From positions 1 through 64,000 of the forward strand of contig NZ_CDDB01000068.1 of assembly GCF_000820105.1 (NCBI RefSeq): a DNA stretch of 64,000 nt, given 5' to 3'. The translations under genes and the position numbers were made by a program. Of this stretch, positions 55,496 to 64,000 are shown one piece after another. The number at the start of each line of letters is the position of its first letter. The first letter of the stretch is position 1. Origin of the DNA: Aeromonas schubertii. GTDB taxonomy: Bacteria > Pseudomonadota > Gammaproteobacteria > Enterobacterales > Aeromonadaceae. The notes below the pieces were generated by a model. It saw only the letters and a list, made by a program, of their open reading frames with translations. It was not told the origin of the DNA and searched no databases.

Positions 55496-56361
55496 GGCAG
55501 CTCCTTGTTGTTGATAAAGAGAAGAGCCCCCTCCAGGGCATCGGCCCGGGGGGGAACCAGCAGGTCCGGGCAGCTCCGGGCGAGACGCGGGGCCATGGCC
55601 TGCCCTATGCCTCCGAGCAGGGCAATGGCGGGGGCTCCCAGCCGCTGCATGCCGCGCAGCAGGGTCGTCAGGGTGGCCAGCAACTCCTCCTCCAGCCCCT
55701 GAGCCAGTTCGTCTCCATCCCGTGCGGCTTCGATGACCCAGGGGGCAAAGCGGCCATAGTCGGCAGGAATGGCCTGGCTTGCCCAATGCACGGCCTCTAC
55801 CTGATCGCGACCGAAGTGATCCATGATGCGCACCGCCAACAGGCTGGGCGGTAATATGCCGTCGTGGCTGAGTAGGGCGCTCTGGAGCGCGCGCAGGCCG
55901 AGCCAGGCACCGCTGCCGAGATCCGAGATGGGGAAGCCGCGACCCGAGCAGGTCCTGATTTCCCCTTTCTGATAGATGAGTCCCACTGAGCCGGTCCCTG
56001 CGATAAGGATGGCTCCCTCTTGGCCTCCGAAGGCGCCGAGGCAGGCACCGAAGGCATCGGAGGTGAGGCGCACCTCGGCAAAGGGGAGTGGCTCGGCCAG
56101 GAAGGCGCGGTAGCAGTGGGGCAGTTCGGCCGAGGCCAGCGCCAATCCGGCATGGAGGCGCCCGTAGTCATGCGAGCCCAGGCCCGCCTCGGCCAATGCG
56201 CCGTCGATGGCGGCCATGACAGCCCCCTTAGCGGACTCGATACCGAGTTCCAGATTGCTGCCGCTGGCTCGCCCCTCACCGAGCAGTCGTCCGGTCACAT
56301 CGCGCAGGCGAGCCCGGGTGTGAGTGCCACCGCCGTCGACCCCGATGAAGATCTTACTCAT
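55480..56361 (-). CDS. gspK: Glucosamine kinase GspK (BadF/BadG family ATPase)
   Basis: A 293-residue ATP-dependent sugar kinase. IFIGVDGGGTHTRARL at 4-19 is the phosphate 1 loop, GQEGAILIAGTGSVGLI near residue 115 the phosphate 2 loop, and ALLGGIGQAMAP near 255 the adenosine loop of the ASKHA fold. In Vibrio the enzyme in this operon (VC0614) phosphorylates glucosamine, fitting with the GH9 exo-glucosaminidase next to it. The start overlaps the GH9 stop by 8 bases and its own end overlaps GH20 by 16, so translation is coupled. Confidence 0.88.
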   Translation of the reverse strand: MSKIFIGVDGGGTHTRARLRDVTGRLLGEGRASGSNLELGIESAKGAVMAAIDGALAEAGLGSHDYGRLHAGLALASAELPHCYRAFLAEPLPFAEVRLTSDAFGACLGAFGGQEGAILIAGTGSVGLIYQKGEIRTCSGRGFPISDLGSGAWLGLRALQSALLSHDGILPPSLLAVRIMDHFGRDQVEAVHWASQAIPADYGRFAPWVIEAARDGDELAQGLEEELLATLTTLLRGMQRLGAPAIALLGGIGQAMAPRLARSCPDLLVPPRADALEGALLFINNKELPCLHP

Positions 56362-58060
56362 GAGGCACCCCCTGCAGGGTGATCGCCAGAGCAAACCAGG
56401 CGGCGTGCGGGATCCACTGCTCACCCCAGCGCCAGTTCTGATCCAGCCGCTCCCGGTAGGGCTCGGGGATGAAGGCGATATCCGCCTCGTCGTCAAACCC
56501 TGAAGTGATACCGTTGCAGATCCCCCCGGCGGCGTTGGGCCAGCCGGCGGTATAGGCCGGGTTGTTGATGCCGTGGCCGTCCAGCATGCAGGCATTGAAC
56601 GGGTTGGCGCCGAGGATCCAGTCGAGCTGACGCTGGCCGTGCGCCTCGAGACGTGCCGCCAGTTGCGGCAGCAGGGGACGGGCGGCGAAGGCGAGGGCCG
56701 CGAGCGAGGCGAGCCGCGCGTTCTCCCCCTGCCACCAGTAGCCCGATTCGTTGCGATGGGGCATGAAGAAGGCGAGGTGGGCCTGCTCATCGACCCCCTT
56801 CACATACTGGCGAGCCAGGGCAAAGGGGTTGCCCGGCGCCGCACACCAGGCCAGCTCGCTCGTGAGCGAGCGCTCAATGGTGCGCAGTGCCCCCTGCAGG
56901 CGCTCGTGTTCCGGCTCTATGCCGAGGTATTCGATAAGTGCCAGTGCCGGCAATCCCGCTTCCACCGCGTGGTAGTAGGGGCGCGAGCCATCGTCGTTGG
57001 CGCTCCAGTAGTGGCCCCCGTCCGGATGGGGCCGCAGGCGCCGCTCCAGCTGGGTAGCCCAGTGACGGGCCTCTCCCAGCCAGTCGCCGCCGAGGGTGCG
57101 GGTCAGCTCGACGGCGGCCAGCAGGGCGCAGTACTCGTCGATGATGTTCTCCCGCCCGTCATCGAGATAGTGGAGGTTCATCTCGCGCAGATGGCGATAG
57201 CCGAGCTCGGCTGCGGCGGCGTAGTGGGCATTGGCAAACTCCCCCGGCTCACTCTCGCGGGCGGCCCGGGCAAGGGCGGCGATGGCCATGCCGCCCCCCT
57301 GGCGAAAGCCCGCCTGCCAGTTGGTCGACTTGTGCCCCTGTTGGGTGGCGTAGGCGCACAGCTCCCGCTGCTCGGGGTCTTTGCTCCACTTGTCGAACAG
57401 GGTCATGTAGAAAAAGCCCGACTCGTGTTGCATGCGGCAGAGAAAATCGGCCCCGTGCAGCGCCTCGTCCGTGAGGCGCTTACACAGGTGCTGACTGTCG
57501 ATATCCCCTTGGCGCGCCAGCAGGGCACGGCACTTGAGCAGGGACCAGACCACCAGGGGGGTCTGCTGGGGATTCATGTAGTTGGCGTAGGAGAGGTGGC
57601 TCAAGTACTTGCTCACATCGCCACTGGCGTCATACCAGCCGCCGTGCACGTCGCGGCGCTCTTCACTGCCCAGAATGCGGGCCGAGCGATCGGCGCGCTC
57701 GAAGCGGCCGCTGCAGCGCTGCCCCTTGAAGTAGTGGATAAGATCCGAGAGGCAGCGGCGGCGCAGCAACTGCTCACCGACCCGAAAGCGGGTCGAGCGG
57801 AGTATGCCGTGGCGGGTGACCGCCTCGAGGCGATACTCCCCCGGCGCGCCGAGGGCCGAGAAGTCTCCTTGCCAGAAGAAGCGTCCCTGCCACCCCGGGA
57901 CGGTGCCTGCCGGCTCCAGAGGCACCTCGAGGACCACGGCGTCGTCATCGAGACGGCGCACCCTCAGGGTGCCCTCGAGAGGGGCATCGCTCGCCTTTTG
58001 CAGCAGTGCCCGTTTGAGGGCACCGCACTCATAGCCAAGCTGGTTGATCAGCAGCTCCAT
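56354..58060 (-). CDS. Glycoside hydrolase family 9 (exo-beta-glucosaminidase-like)
   Basis: A 568-residue cytoplasmic enzyme (no signal peptide). An N-terminal Ig-like cellulase domain (about 1-95) precedes the (alpha/alpha)6 barrel with the catalytic Asp pair in HGGWYDASGDVSKY near residue 140 and LLDGH-type C-terminal half with GANPFNACMLDGHGINNPAYTAG near 490; the acidic catalytic Glu is probably in the ENARL region. Family 9 was annotated as cellulase, but Vibrio homologues in this operon position (VC0615) are exo-beta-D-glucosaminidases acting on deacetylated chito-oligosaccharides. The context fits that activity. Confidence 0.85.
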   Translation of the reverse strand: MELLINQLGYECGALKRALLQKASDAPLEGTLRVRRLDDDAVVLEVPLEPAGTVPGWQGRFFWQGDFSALGAPGEYRLEAVTRHGILRSTRFRVGEQLLRRRCLSDLIHYFKGQRCSGRFERADRSARILGSEERRDVHGGWYDASGDVSKYLSHLSYANYMNPQQTPLVVWSLLKCRALLARQGDIDSQHLCKRLTDEALHGADFLCRMQHESGFFYMTLFDKWSKDPEQRELCAYATQQGHKSTNWQAGFRQGGGMAIAALARAARESEPGEFANAHYAAAAELGYRHLREMNLHYLDDGRENIIDEYCALLAAVELTRTLGGDWLGEARHWATQLERRLRPHPDGGHYWSANDDGSRPYYHAVEAGLPALALIEYLGIEPEHERLQGALRTIERSLTSELAWCAAPGNPFALARQYVKGVDEQAHLAFFMPHRNESGYWWQGENARLASLAALAFAARPLLPQLAARLEAHGQRQLDWILGANPFNACMLDGHGINNPAYTAGWPNAAGGICNGITSGFDDEADIAFIPEPYRERLDQNWRWGEQWIPHAAWFALAITLQGVPHE

Positions 58061-58067
58061 GGGGCCC

Positions 58068-59060
58068 TCACTCGAACAGATAGCAGCGCACGAAGTGGTT
58101 GTCGGCGAGTCGGGTCACCGGCGGCAGGGCCGTCCTGCAGCGCGGCTGGGCCGAGTTGCAGCGTCCGGCGAAGGGGCAGCCGCACGATTCGGGCGTCCAC
58201 AGCGGGATCTCTCCCTTGCGCCCCCCCTCCAGGGCCGAGTGGATACTCTTCTCGGGGTCGGGCACCGCCGAGATAAGCAGCTGGGTATAGGGGTGTTGGG
58301 GGTGGTGCAAAATTTCGTCCACCTCGCCCCACTCCACCATGTGACCCACGTACATCACCGCCAGGTCCTCGGCTACATAGCGGGCGGTGGCGATGTCGTG
58401 AGTGATGTAGAGCATGGAGATGCCGAGCTCGTTCTTCATCTGCTCCATCAGGTTGAGGATGCCGATGCGGATGGAGACGTCGAGCATGGAGGTGGGCTCG
58501 TCGGCCAGCACCACCTCGGCCTCCACCGCCAGGTTGCGGGCGATGTTGACCCGCTGGCGCTGACCGCCGGAGAGCTGGTGGGGATACTTGGCGGCGGTCG
58601 CCTTGGCCGGGGTCAGCCCCACTTTTTCCAGCAGACCATGGACCATGTCAGGCAACTCTTTCTTGTCGACGACTTTGCTGTGCAGCAGCAGGGGGCGGGC
58701 GATGTGGTGGTAGATGGTATGGGTGGGATTGAGCGAACCGAACGGGTCCTGCCACACCATCTGCACACTCTGGCGGTAGTCGAGCAGGGCGGTGCCCTTG
58801 TTGAACTCTTCCAGATCGCGTCCCCGGTAGAGGATGCGGCCGCTGCTCGCCTTGTACATCTTGGCAATGATCTTGGCCACCGTGCTCTTGCCCGAGCCCG
58901 ATTCGCCCACCACCGCCAGGGCCCGCCCCTTGGAGAGGGTGAAGCTGATGTCGGAAAGCGCCCGCATCTTGTCGCTCTTCAGAGCGTTGGAGTTGATGGG
59001 GAAGTCCTTGTAGAGGTGCTGCACCTCGATGATGGCTTCCTGTCTGTGTGCAATCGTCAT
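58068..59060 (-). CDS. Chitin-oligosaccharide ABC transporter ATPase (second)
   Basis: A 330-residue ATP-binding protein of the oligopeptide/dipeptide group. Walker [10 protein letters not shown] near residue 53, QMVWQDPFGSLNPTHT near 100, signature SGGQRQR near 163, Walker B VVLADEPTSMLD near 181 and switch His in YITHDIA. The C-terminal CGCPFAGRCNSAQPRC has the OppD/F Cys pattern. It pairs with the next ATPase upstream as in Opp/Dpp transporters. In Vibrio, VC0616-VC0619 encode the equivalent (GlcNAc)2 importer. It ends 7 bases before the GH9 gene. Confidence 0.9.
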   Translation of the reverse strand: MTIAHRQEAIIEVQHLYKDFPINSNALKSDKMRALSDISFTLSKGRALAVVGESGSGKSTVAKIIAKMYKASSGRILYRGRDLEEFNKGTALLDYRQSVQMVWQDPFGSLNPTHTIYHHIARPLLLHSKVVDKKELPDMVHGLLEKVGLTPAKATAAKYPHQLSGGQRQRVNIARNLAVEAEVVLADEPTSMLDVSIRIGILNLMEQMKNELGISMLYITHDIATARYVAEDLAVMYVGHMVEWGEVDEILHHPQHPYTQLLISAVPDPEKSIHSALEGGRKGEIPLWTPESCGCPFAGRCNSAQPRCRTALPPVTRLADNHFVRCYLFE

Positions 59061-59071
59061 GGCTTACATCC

Positions 59072-60082
59072 TCAAGCGCCAGCGGCCCGACTGAAGTGAA
59101 TGATCTGATCCTCTGCCTGGGGGGGGAGGTGGCAGGCGGCGAGCTGTCCCGGCCGCACCTCGTGCAGGGCCGTGTACTCCTGCTTGCAGCGGTCGTGTAC
59201 CCGGTTGCAGCGCGCCTGGAAACGGCAGCCGACCGGCACCTCCAGCAGGTTGAGCGGGGTCCCCGGGATCCCCTCCAGCACAGTTTTCGGGCCATGCAGG
59301 GGAGGGAAGGAGTTACCCAGCCCCCGGGTGTAGGGGTGCAGCGGTGCAGTCAGGATCGCCTTGGCCGGGGCCACCTCCACCAGCTCGCCGGCGTACATGA
59401 TGCCGATGCGATCGCAAAACTCGACCATGAGCGAGAGATCGTGAGTGATGAAGAGGATAGAGAAGTTGAACTTCTCTTTGAGCGCATAGACCTTCTGCAG
59501 GATCTCCCGCTGCACCACCACGTCCAGGGCCGTGGTCGGCTCGTCCATGACAAGCAGCTCGGGGTTGAGGGCGAGCGCGATGGCGATCACCAGGCGCTGG
59601 CGCATGCCGCCGGAGAACTGGTGCGGATAGTCGAGCAGCCGGCTCGGGTGGATGTCGACGATCTCGAGCAGCTCCTGGGCACGCTTGATGGCCTCATAGC
59701 GGGTCATTCCCGGGTTGTGGGCCAGCAGCACGTCGCAGAACTGTTCCTCCATACGCAGCACCGGGTTGAGCGCGTTCATGGCGGACTGGAACACCACCGA
59801 CACCTGTTGCCAGCGGTAATCGCGCAGGCGGCGCTCGCCGTAGTGCAGTATGTCTTCCCCCTTGAACAGGATCTGGCCACCACTGATGTAGGCGGGCGGC
59901 TTGTGCAGCCGGGCTACCGAGAAGGCGACGGTGGACTTGCCGCAGCCCGACTCGCCGGCGAGGCCGAAGATTTCGCCGCGCTGGATATCAAAGCTGACCG
60001 AGTTGACGGCGCGCACGTCGCCGCTCTCTGTGATGTAGTCGACGCAGAGGTTTCGCACCGACAGCAGGGGTTGGGGGCTCAT
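59072..60082 (-). CDS. Chitin-oligosaccharide ABC transporter ATPase (first)
   Basis: A 336-residue ATP-binding protein. Walker [10 protein letters not shown] near residue 43, [13 protein letters not shown] near 95, signature SGGMRQR near 156, Walker [13 protein letters not shown] near 174, switch His in FITHDLS, and C-terminal [15 protein letters not shown]. Start at 60082 overlaps the permease stop by 4 bases (ATGA). Together with the following ATPase it powers import of chitin oligosaccharides. Confidence 0.9.
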   Translation of the reverse strand: MSPQPLLSVRNLCVDYITESGDVRAVNSVSFDIQRGEIFGLAGESGCGKSTVAFSVARLHKPPAYISGGQILFKGEDILHYGERRLRDYRWQQVSVVFQSAMNALNPVLRMEEQFCDVLLAHNPGMTRYEAIKRAQELLEIVDIHPSRLLDYPHQFSGGMRQRLVIAIALALNPELLVMDEPTTALDVVVQREILQKVYALKEKFNFSILFITHDLSLMVEFCDRIGIMYAGELVEVAPAKAILTAPLHPYTRGLGNSFPPLHGPKTVLEGIPGTPLNLLEVPVGCRFQARCNRVHDRCKQEYTALHEVRPGQLAACHLPPQAEDQIIHFSRAAGA

Positions 60083-60990
60083 GCGGTCTTCTCCTCGGTC
60101 AGGACTGGGGTGGGGGCAGCCAGCTTCTTCCAGCGGGCCAGCCCCTTGTGAGAGCGCAGCTGCGGGTTGGCTATCTCGTCGATGGCGAAGTTGAGCAGGG
60201 CAAGGCCGGCACCGAGCGTTGCAATGGCGAAGCAGGGGGCCAGGATCTCCCACCAGGCGCCGACCAGGATGGCGCTCGAGGTCTGGGCGTTGTAGAGCAT
60301 GATGCCCCAGCTCACCACAGTGGGGTCACCCAGGCCCAGGAACTCCAGAGTCGCCTCGGTGACGATGGCGTAGATGATGGAGCCGATGAAGCTCACCCCT
60401 ATGATGGAGATGAGATTGGGCAGGATCTCTACCAGTATGATGCGCCAGGCCGGCTCGCCCAGCACCTCGGCGGCGATGACGAACTCCTTCTCGCGCAGGG
60501 CCAGGGTCTGGGCGCGGATGACGCGCGCCCCATAGGCCCAGGAGGTGAGCCCTATGATGAGGGCGATGACCCAGGGGGAGGCCTCCCCGATAAAGCTGGC
60601 GAGCACCAGTAGCAGGGGGAGGTTGGGGATCACCAGCACCACGTTCATCAGGAAGGTGAGGCACTCGTCCACCAGACCGCCGAAGTAGCCGGCGGTGATG
60701 CCGATGGCGACGGCGAGAGCACACACCAGCAGGCCGGCGCTGAAACCCACCATGAGCGAGATGCGGGCACCGTTGGTGAACTGGGCCCAGATATCGTGCC
60801 CCATGCGGGTGCTACCCATCACATGCTCGGTGCTGGGGGGCTGGTGGGGGCGGGCGACTCGCTTGGTGGGCTCATGGGTGGCGAGCAGCGGGGCGAACAG
60901 AGCCATCAGCACGAAGGTGAGAACGATGATAAGGCCGAAGGTCGCCTTCTTGTTGCCGAGCAGGATCTTGACGATGGCAGGCATACGCAT
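60079..60990 (-). CDS. Chitin-oligosaccharide ABC transporter permease (DppC-like)
   Basis: A 303-residue inner-membrane permease with an N-terminal helix (ATFGLIIVLTFVLMALFAPLLA) and a permease core from about residue 75. The conserved entry GSTRMGHDIWAQFTNGARISLMVG and the coupling loop FVIAAEVLGEPAWRIILVEILPNLI are visible. AAGGAGG precedes the ATG. One base separates it from the preceding permease. Confidence 0.9.
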   Translation of the reverse strand: MRMPAIVKILLGNKKATFGLIIVLTFVLMALFAPLLATHEPTKRVARPHQPPSTEHVMGSTRMGHDIWAQFTNGARISLMVGFSAGLLVCALAVAIGITAGYFGGLVDECLTFLMNVVLVIPNLPLLLVLASFIGEASPWVIALIIGLTSWAYGARVIRAQTLALREKEFVIAAEVLGEPAWRIILVEILPNLISIIGVSFIGSIIYAIVTEATLEFLGLGDPTVVSWGIMLYNAQTSSAILVGAWWEILAPCFAIATLGAGLALLNFAIDEIANPQLRSHKGLARWKKLAAPTPVLTEEKTA

Positions 60991-60991
60991 C

Positions 60992-61975
60992 TTATTTGCC
61001 TCCTTTGCGCAGACGCGGATCGAGGAAGACGTAGAGCACGTCGGCGAGGAAGTTAAAGGTCAGCATGGTGATGGTCATGATGAGCAGTTGCCCCTGGATG
61101 AGGGGGTAGTCGCGCGCCAGGATCCCCTGATAGAGGGTGAGGCCCAGGCCGGGGTAGTTGAACACCACCTCGGTGATGAGGGAGCCGCCGATGACGTAGC
61201 CGAGTGCCATGGAGAGGGCGGTGACGCTCGGCAAGATGGCGTTGCGCGCCCCGTAGTTGAAGATGACCCGGGTGGTGGAGAGCCCCTTGGCCTTGGCCAT
61301 GGTGATGTAGTCCTCACCGAGCAGGTTGATCATGTTGTTGCGCATGGTGATGAGAAAACCGCCTATCTGCACCAGCGCCAGGGTCCCCACCGGCATGATG
61401 GCGTGGGTCAGGACGCTCTTGATGTGCTCCCATCCCCAGTCGGCCGGGATCTCCGGGCTGTAGGCGTAGCCGATAGGCAGCCACTCCAGGCTTACCCCGA
61501 ACAGGAAGAGGGCCATCAGGGAGACCACCACGGGGGGGATCGCCTGCATCACCAGGGTGAGTGGGGAGAGCACGCTGTCCATGCGACCGCCCCGATACCA
61601 GGCGGCGAAGATGCCGATGACAGAGCCGATGGCAAAGCTCAGCACGGTGGAGGTACCGACCAGAAACAGGGTCCAGCCCAGGGCGCGGCCCAATACGTCG
61701 GCTACCGGCTGCGGGTAGAAGCGCACCGAGGTACCAAGGTCCCAGGTGAAGACGCTCTTCACATAAGTCAGAAACTGGGTGCCGATGGGGCCATCCACGA
61801 AGCCGAAGGTGGCCTTGAGGGCCTCGAGAGCGGCAGGCTCCATCATGGCGCCGGCGCGGGCAAACATGACCGAGACAGGATCGCCGGGCATGGCGCGAGG
61901 CAGCAGAAAGTTGATGATGGCGGCCACCAGGAAGGCGACCAGGTAGAAGGAGAAACGTCTTAGTACGAAGCCCAT
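60992..61975 (-). CDS. Chitin-oligosaccharide ABC transporter permease (DppB-like)
   Basis: A 327-residue inner-membrane permease with six helices. FSFYLVAFLVAAIINFLLPRAMPGDPVSVM at the N-terminus and the coupling loop YITMAKAKGLSTTRVIFNYGARNAILPS near residue 230 identify the DppB/OppB family. First gene downstream of the binding-protein gene, separated from it by 113 bases that hold a GC-rich hairpin. Confidence 0.9.
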   Translation of the reverse strand: MGFVLRRFSFYLVAFLVAAIINFLLPRAMPGDPVSVMFARAGAMMEPAALEALKATFGFVDGPIGTQFLTYVKSVFTWDLGTSVRFYPQPVADVLGRALGWTLFLVGTSTVLSFAIGSVIGIFAAWYRGGRMDSVLSPLTLVMQAIPPVVVSLMALFLFGVSLEWLPIGYAYSPEIPADWGWEHIKSVLTHAIMPVGTLALVQIGGFLITMRNNMINLLGEDYITMAKAKGLSTTRVIFNYGARNAILPSVTALSMALGYVIGGSLITEVVFNYPGLGLTLYQGILARDYPLIQGQLLIMTITMLTFNFLADVLYVFLDPRLRKGGK

Positions 61976-62061
61976 GATGACACCTTTTTACAACCGATCC
62001 CCTGGCGGCCGGCAACAGCAACCCAACCCATGGGGATGGGGAGAGGCCGGAGAGGGGAAGA

Positions 62062-62079
62062 GGCCCCCCGCAGGGGGCC
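62062..62079 (-). repeat. Intercistronic hairpin between binding-protein and permease genes
   Basis: GGCCCCC-CGCA-GGGGGCC at 62062-62079, followed on the minus strand by TCTTCCCC. A stem-loop here typically protects the upstream binding-protein mRNA and lowers expression of the transporter genes. Confidence 0.55.
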
Positions 62080-62088
62080 GGGTGTGGT

Positions 62089-63774
62089 TTAGCTGTTGGG
62101 TTTGAGCGACAGGACGTGCAGCAGGCGCTCGGGGGTGTCCGGGTGGACTTGCGGCTTGGCAACCGGGTTGTCGGCACTGAACCAGCCGCTGAAGCGCTTG
62201 GTGCTGTACTCATATCAGGTCGGGTTGTTGAACACAGGGATGATGGTCTGGTTGGCGCCGACCTTCTCCTGGATGGCGAACATGATCTCCTTCTGCTTGG
62301 CGGCGTCGGCCGTCTGGGTGAAGGCGTCGATCAGCTTGTCCAGCTCCGGATCCTGATAGCGGCTGGCGGCGAAGCGGTTGCCACGCTCACCCATGTTGCG
62401 GGAGTGGAAGGCGGTCTCGAAGTACTTGTGCGGGTTGGCACCGGCAAAGTAACCCTGCAGGGCCGCGTCGAAGTCGCCGGTTACCAGGGCTTCGGTCCAG
62501 ACGGTCGCCTCCGGGGTAGAGGTCTTGGCATTGATGCCAAGGGCCTGCAGACCCTCCACACCGATCTGTACCGTGTTGACCCAGTCGGTCCAGCCGTTTG
62601 GCACCAGCACCTTGAATTCGATCTTCTTGCAGCTCGGGGTGTCGAGGAACTTGTCGCCGTCACAGTCCTTGTAGCCCGCTTCCTTCAGCAGCGCCTTGGC
62701 CCCTTCCAGATCGAACTTGTTGAACTTGCCGTACTGCTTCTCCACATCCGGATTGTCCCAGGTCTCGAAGGCCCGGCCCAGGCCCGACGGATATTCGTTA
62801 ATGGTCGGGTAACCGTAGCCGGCGATGTCCACCATGGACTGGCGGTCCATGGCCATGGAGAAGGCCCGGCGGAAGTTAACGTCGTTAAAGGCCTCGTGGT
62901 TGCCCGGGTGCTTGGTCTTGAAGTTGACGTTGAAGGCCACGGTGCCGGAAGCGGGGAACCAGTACTTGTTGTTCTTGGGATCGTTGCCCACGTAGAGGCG
63001 CTCGATGTCCGGCACGAAGGAGCCGAACCAGTCGACATCGCCCTTCATCACGGCGGCCAGCACCTGGTCGTTGGTGGCCATCTGGGGCATGCGCAGACAA
63101 TCGATGGAGAGGCTGGCGTTATCCCAGTAGTGGGGGTTGCGGCACTGGGTATAGAGCTGGGCCGAGAAGTTCTCCACCTCGGTGAAGGGGCCGGTACCGA
63201 CCGGCTTGTCGTTGGTGAAGGCCACCGGATCTTTCACCGATTTCCACTGGTGCTCCGGCACTATGGGCACCAACACCAGATCGTTGACCACGTTGGTGTT
63301 CACTTCGCTCAGGGTGAACTTCACCTTGTTGGGAGCCAGCTTCTCGACGCCGGTGATCTGGGTCCAGATGGAGCGTTCATCCAGGGCCTTGTTGGCCTTG
63401 ACCAGGTTGAAGGAGAAGAGCACATCGTCGGCATCAAACTTCTCGCCGTCGGACCACTTTACCCCGTCGCGCAGGTCAAAGGTGACCGACTTGAGGTCAT
63501 CGCCGAAGGTGTAGTTGGTCGCCAGACGGAAGACAGGTTTGCCCCCTTGCATGTCATTGAAGATGACCAAGGGTTCGTAGATGAAGTGACGGGTGGTGTG
63601 CAGCAGACCAGCCTGCAGGAAGGGGTTGAAGTTCTTCACCCAGGCCGTTTCCTGCTGGGCCACCAGGGTCAGCACGGTTTTATTGTCGGCCGCCATGGCG
63701 GTGCCGGCAGTACCGGCCACCATCAGGGTACCCAGCATGACCGAGGCAGAGAGTTTGGACAGTTTGGCAAGCAT
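62089..63774 (-). pseudogene. Chitin-oligosaccharide binding protein gene with in-frame stop codon
   Basis: An SBP_bac_5 family periplasmic binding protein (V. cholerae CBP, VC0620, type) at the head of its operon. Signal peptide of about 28 residues ends GTAMA. Family parts: FIYEPLVIFNDMQGGKPVFRLATNY, DLRDGVKWSDGEKFDADDVLFSF, FRRAFSMAMDRQSMVDIAGYG. Translation from 63774 stops at TGA 62217-62215 after 519 residues, in ...PVFNNPT. The same frame then reads YEYSTKRFSGWFSADNP... for 41 codons to TAA at 62091-62089, ending LLHVLSLKPNS, the expected family C-terminus. Family members have Trp (TGG) where TGA stands, so a single base change (or sequencing error) explains it. AAGGAA precedes the ATG. 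Loss of the last 42 residues probably impairs folding. Confidence 0.85.
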
Positions 63775-64000
63775 AGTTATTCCTTTCTTCTTTTATTCCT
63801 TGTTGGGGTGAGCACCGAGCCTCGCATGCTGGTGAGGTCGGCCCTCTGTCGTTGGTGTGGTCTTGCGCCACATTTGCTATCCAACGTCTCTAGCAAAGCA
63901 GAGGTGAGGGCAGAACCCAAGTGGCGAGATCGTCGTTTTCGTAAAAAACACCATCGCTTCGTCAAATTCGTCAAATAATCTTTTTATTCTTTTAAAATCA
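63775..64000 (-). promoter_or_regulatory. Upstream region of the chitin-oligosaccharide operon
   Basis: No gene. It must hold the operon promoter. Two elements stand out: a tandem 9-base repeat TTCGTCAAA at 63958-63966 and 63967-63975, and an imperfect palindrome GTTTTCGTAAAAAAC at 63935-63949 whose TTTTCGT arm recalls the NagC-like palindrome of chiP. TTGACG, a possible -35, occurs in each copy of the repeat on the minus strand. No firm -10 was found. Confidence 0.45.

Noticed and set aside
62215..62217. TGA in the binding protein as selenocysteine
   Set aside because: No selenocysteine insertion hairpin was apparent just after it, and family members carry Trp, not Cys, at this position.

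Overview
The window looks like a chromosomal segment of a high-GC gammaproteobacterium, most probably Aeromonas. This is inferred from gene content and order, not from a database search. Many products read as close relatives of Escherichia coli proteins (PhoBR, AdhE, YchE, OppABCDF, CmoAB, AspS, YebC, BtsSR, Alx), while others follow Vibrio patterns (a chitin-oligosaccharide ABC/hydrolase operon, a periplasmic broad-spectrum racemase, a tandem glycine riboswitch ahead of an alanine/glycine symporter). No phage, integrase, insertion sequence, CRISPR array, rRNA or tRNA gene was recognised. The segment is gene-dense and mostly core genome.

Layout. 1-3.0 kb: the start of a TraB/GumN protein, a DUF1904 protein, a short-chain dehydrogenase and the chitoporin chiP. 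3.5-6.7 kb: the phosphate regulon core phoB-phoR-pstS with Pho boxes. 6.8-13.4 kb: an M48 lipoprotein protease, an acetyltransferase, GlcNAc kinase nagK, cutC, fklB, small unknown proteins, Nudix yfcD, a peroxiredoxin and a Ca/Na antiporter. 13.4-22.2 kb: a fold-III PLP decarboxylase, a glycine riboswitch with its AGCS symporter, a GGDEF protein, YciN, a MATE pump with a divergent AraC regulator, and malic enzyme. 22.3-31.4 kb: a three-gene cluster (ATP-grasp ligase, dead transglutaminase with membrane helices, retropepsin lipoprotein), cmoAB, yecE, fmdB, aspS and yebC. 31.4-36.8 kb: a CstA-family transporter beside the pyruvate-sensing pair btsSR, and an HD-GYP protein. 36.9-46.7 kb: adhE, ychE and oppABCDF, the E. 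coli gene order. 46.8-53.5 kb: a yybP-ykoY (Mn2+) riboswitch with alx, a periplasmic racemase, an isoprenylcysteine-methyltransferase-like protein, an alkyltransferase-like protein and two PAS chemoreceptors in tandem. 53.6-63.8 kb: the chitin-oligosaccharide operon, all on the minus strand.

How the genes work together. Chitin use is the strongest shared theme: ChiP admits chito-oligosaccharides through the outer membrane, the 58-63.8 kb ABC system imports them, GH20 and GH9 enzymes cleave them, and GspK and NagK phosphorylate the sugars. Anaerobic and mixed-acid metabolism (adhE under an FNR-type promoter, maeA, pyruvate sensing by BtsSR with a CstA transporter) and peptide/amino-acid uptake (Opp, AGCS, decarboxylase) are a second theme.

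Most notable observations: (1) the chitin-oligosaccharide binding protein gene carries an in-frame TGA exactly where family members have Trp, leaving 41 readable residues beyond it; (2) the ligase/transglutaminase-TM/retropepsin cluster is a conserved but biochemically undefined system; (3) four RNA or promoter control elements can be read in detail: a tandem glycine riboswitch with a 10-bp hairpin masking the ribosome site, a Mn riboswitch ending in a terminator, a class-II FNR promoter for adhE, and a palindrome filling the -35/-10 spacer of chiP.
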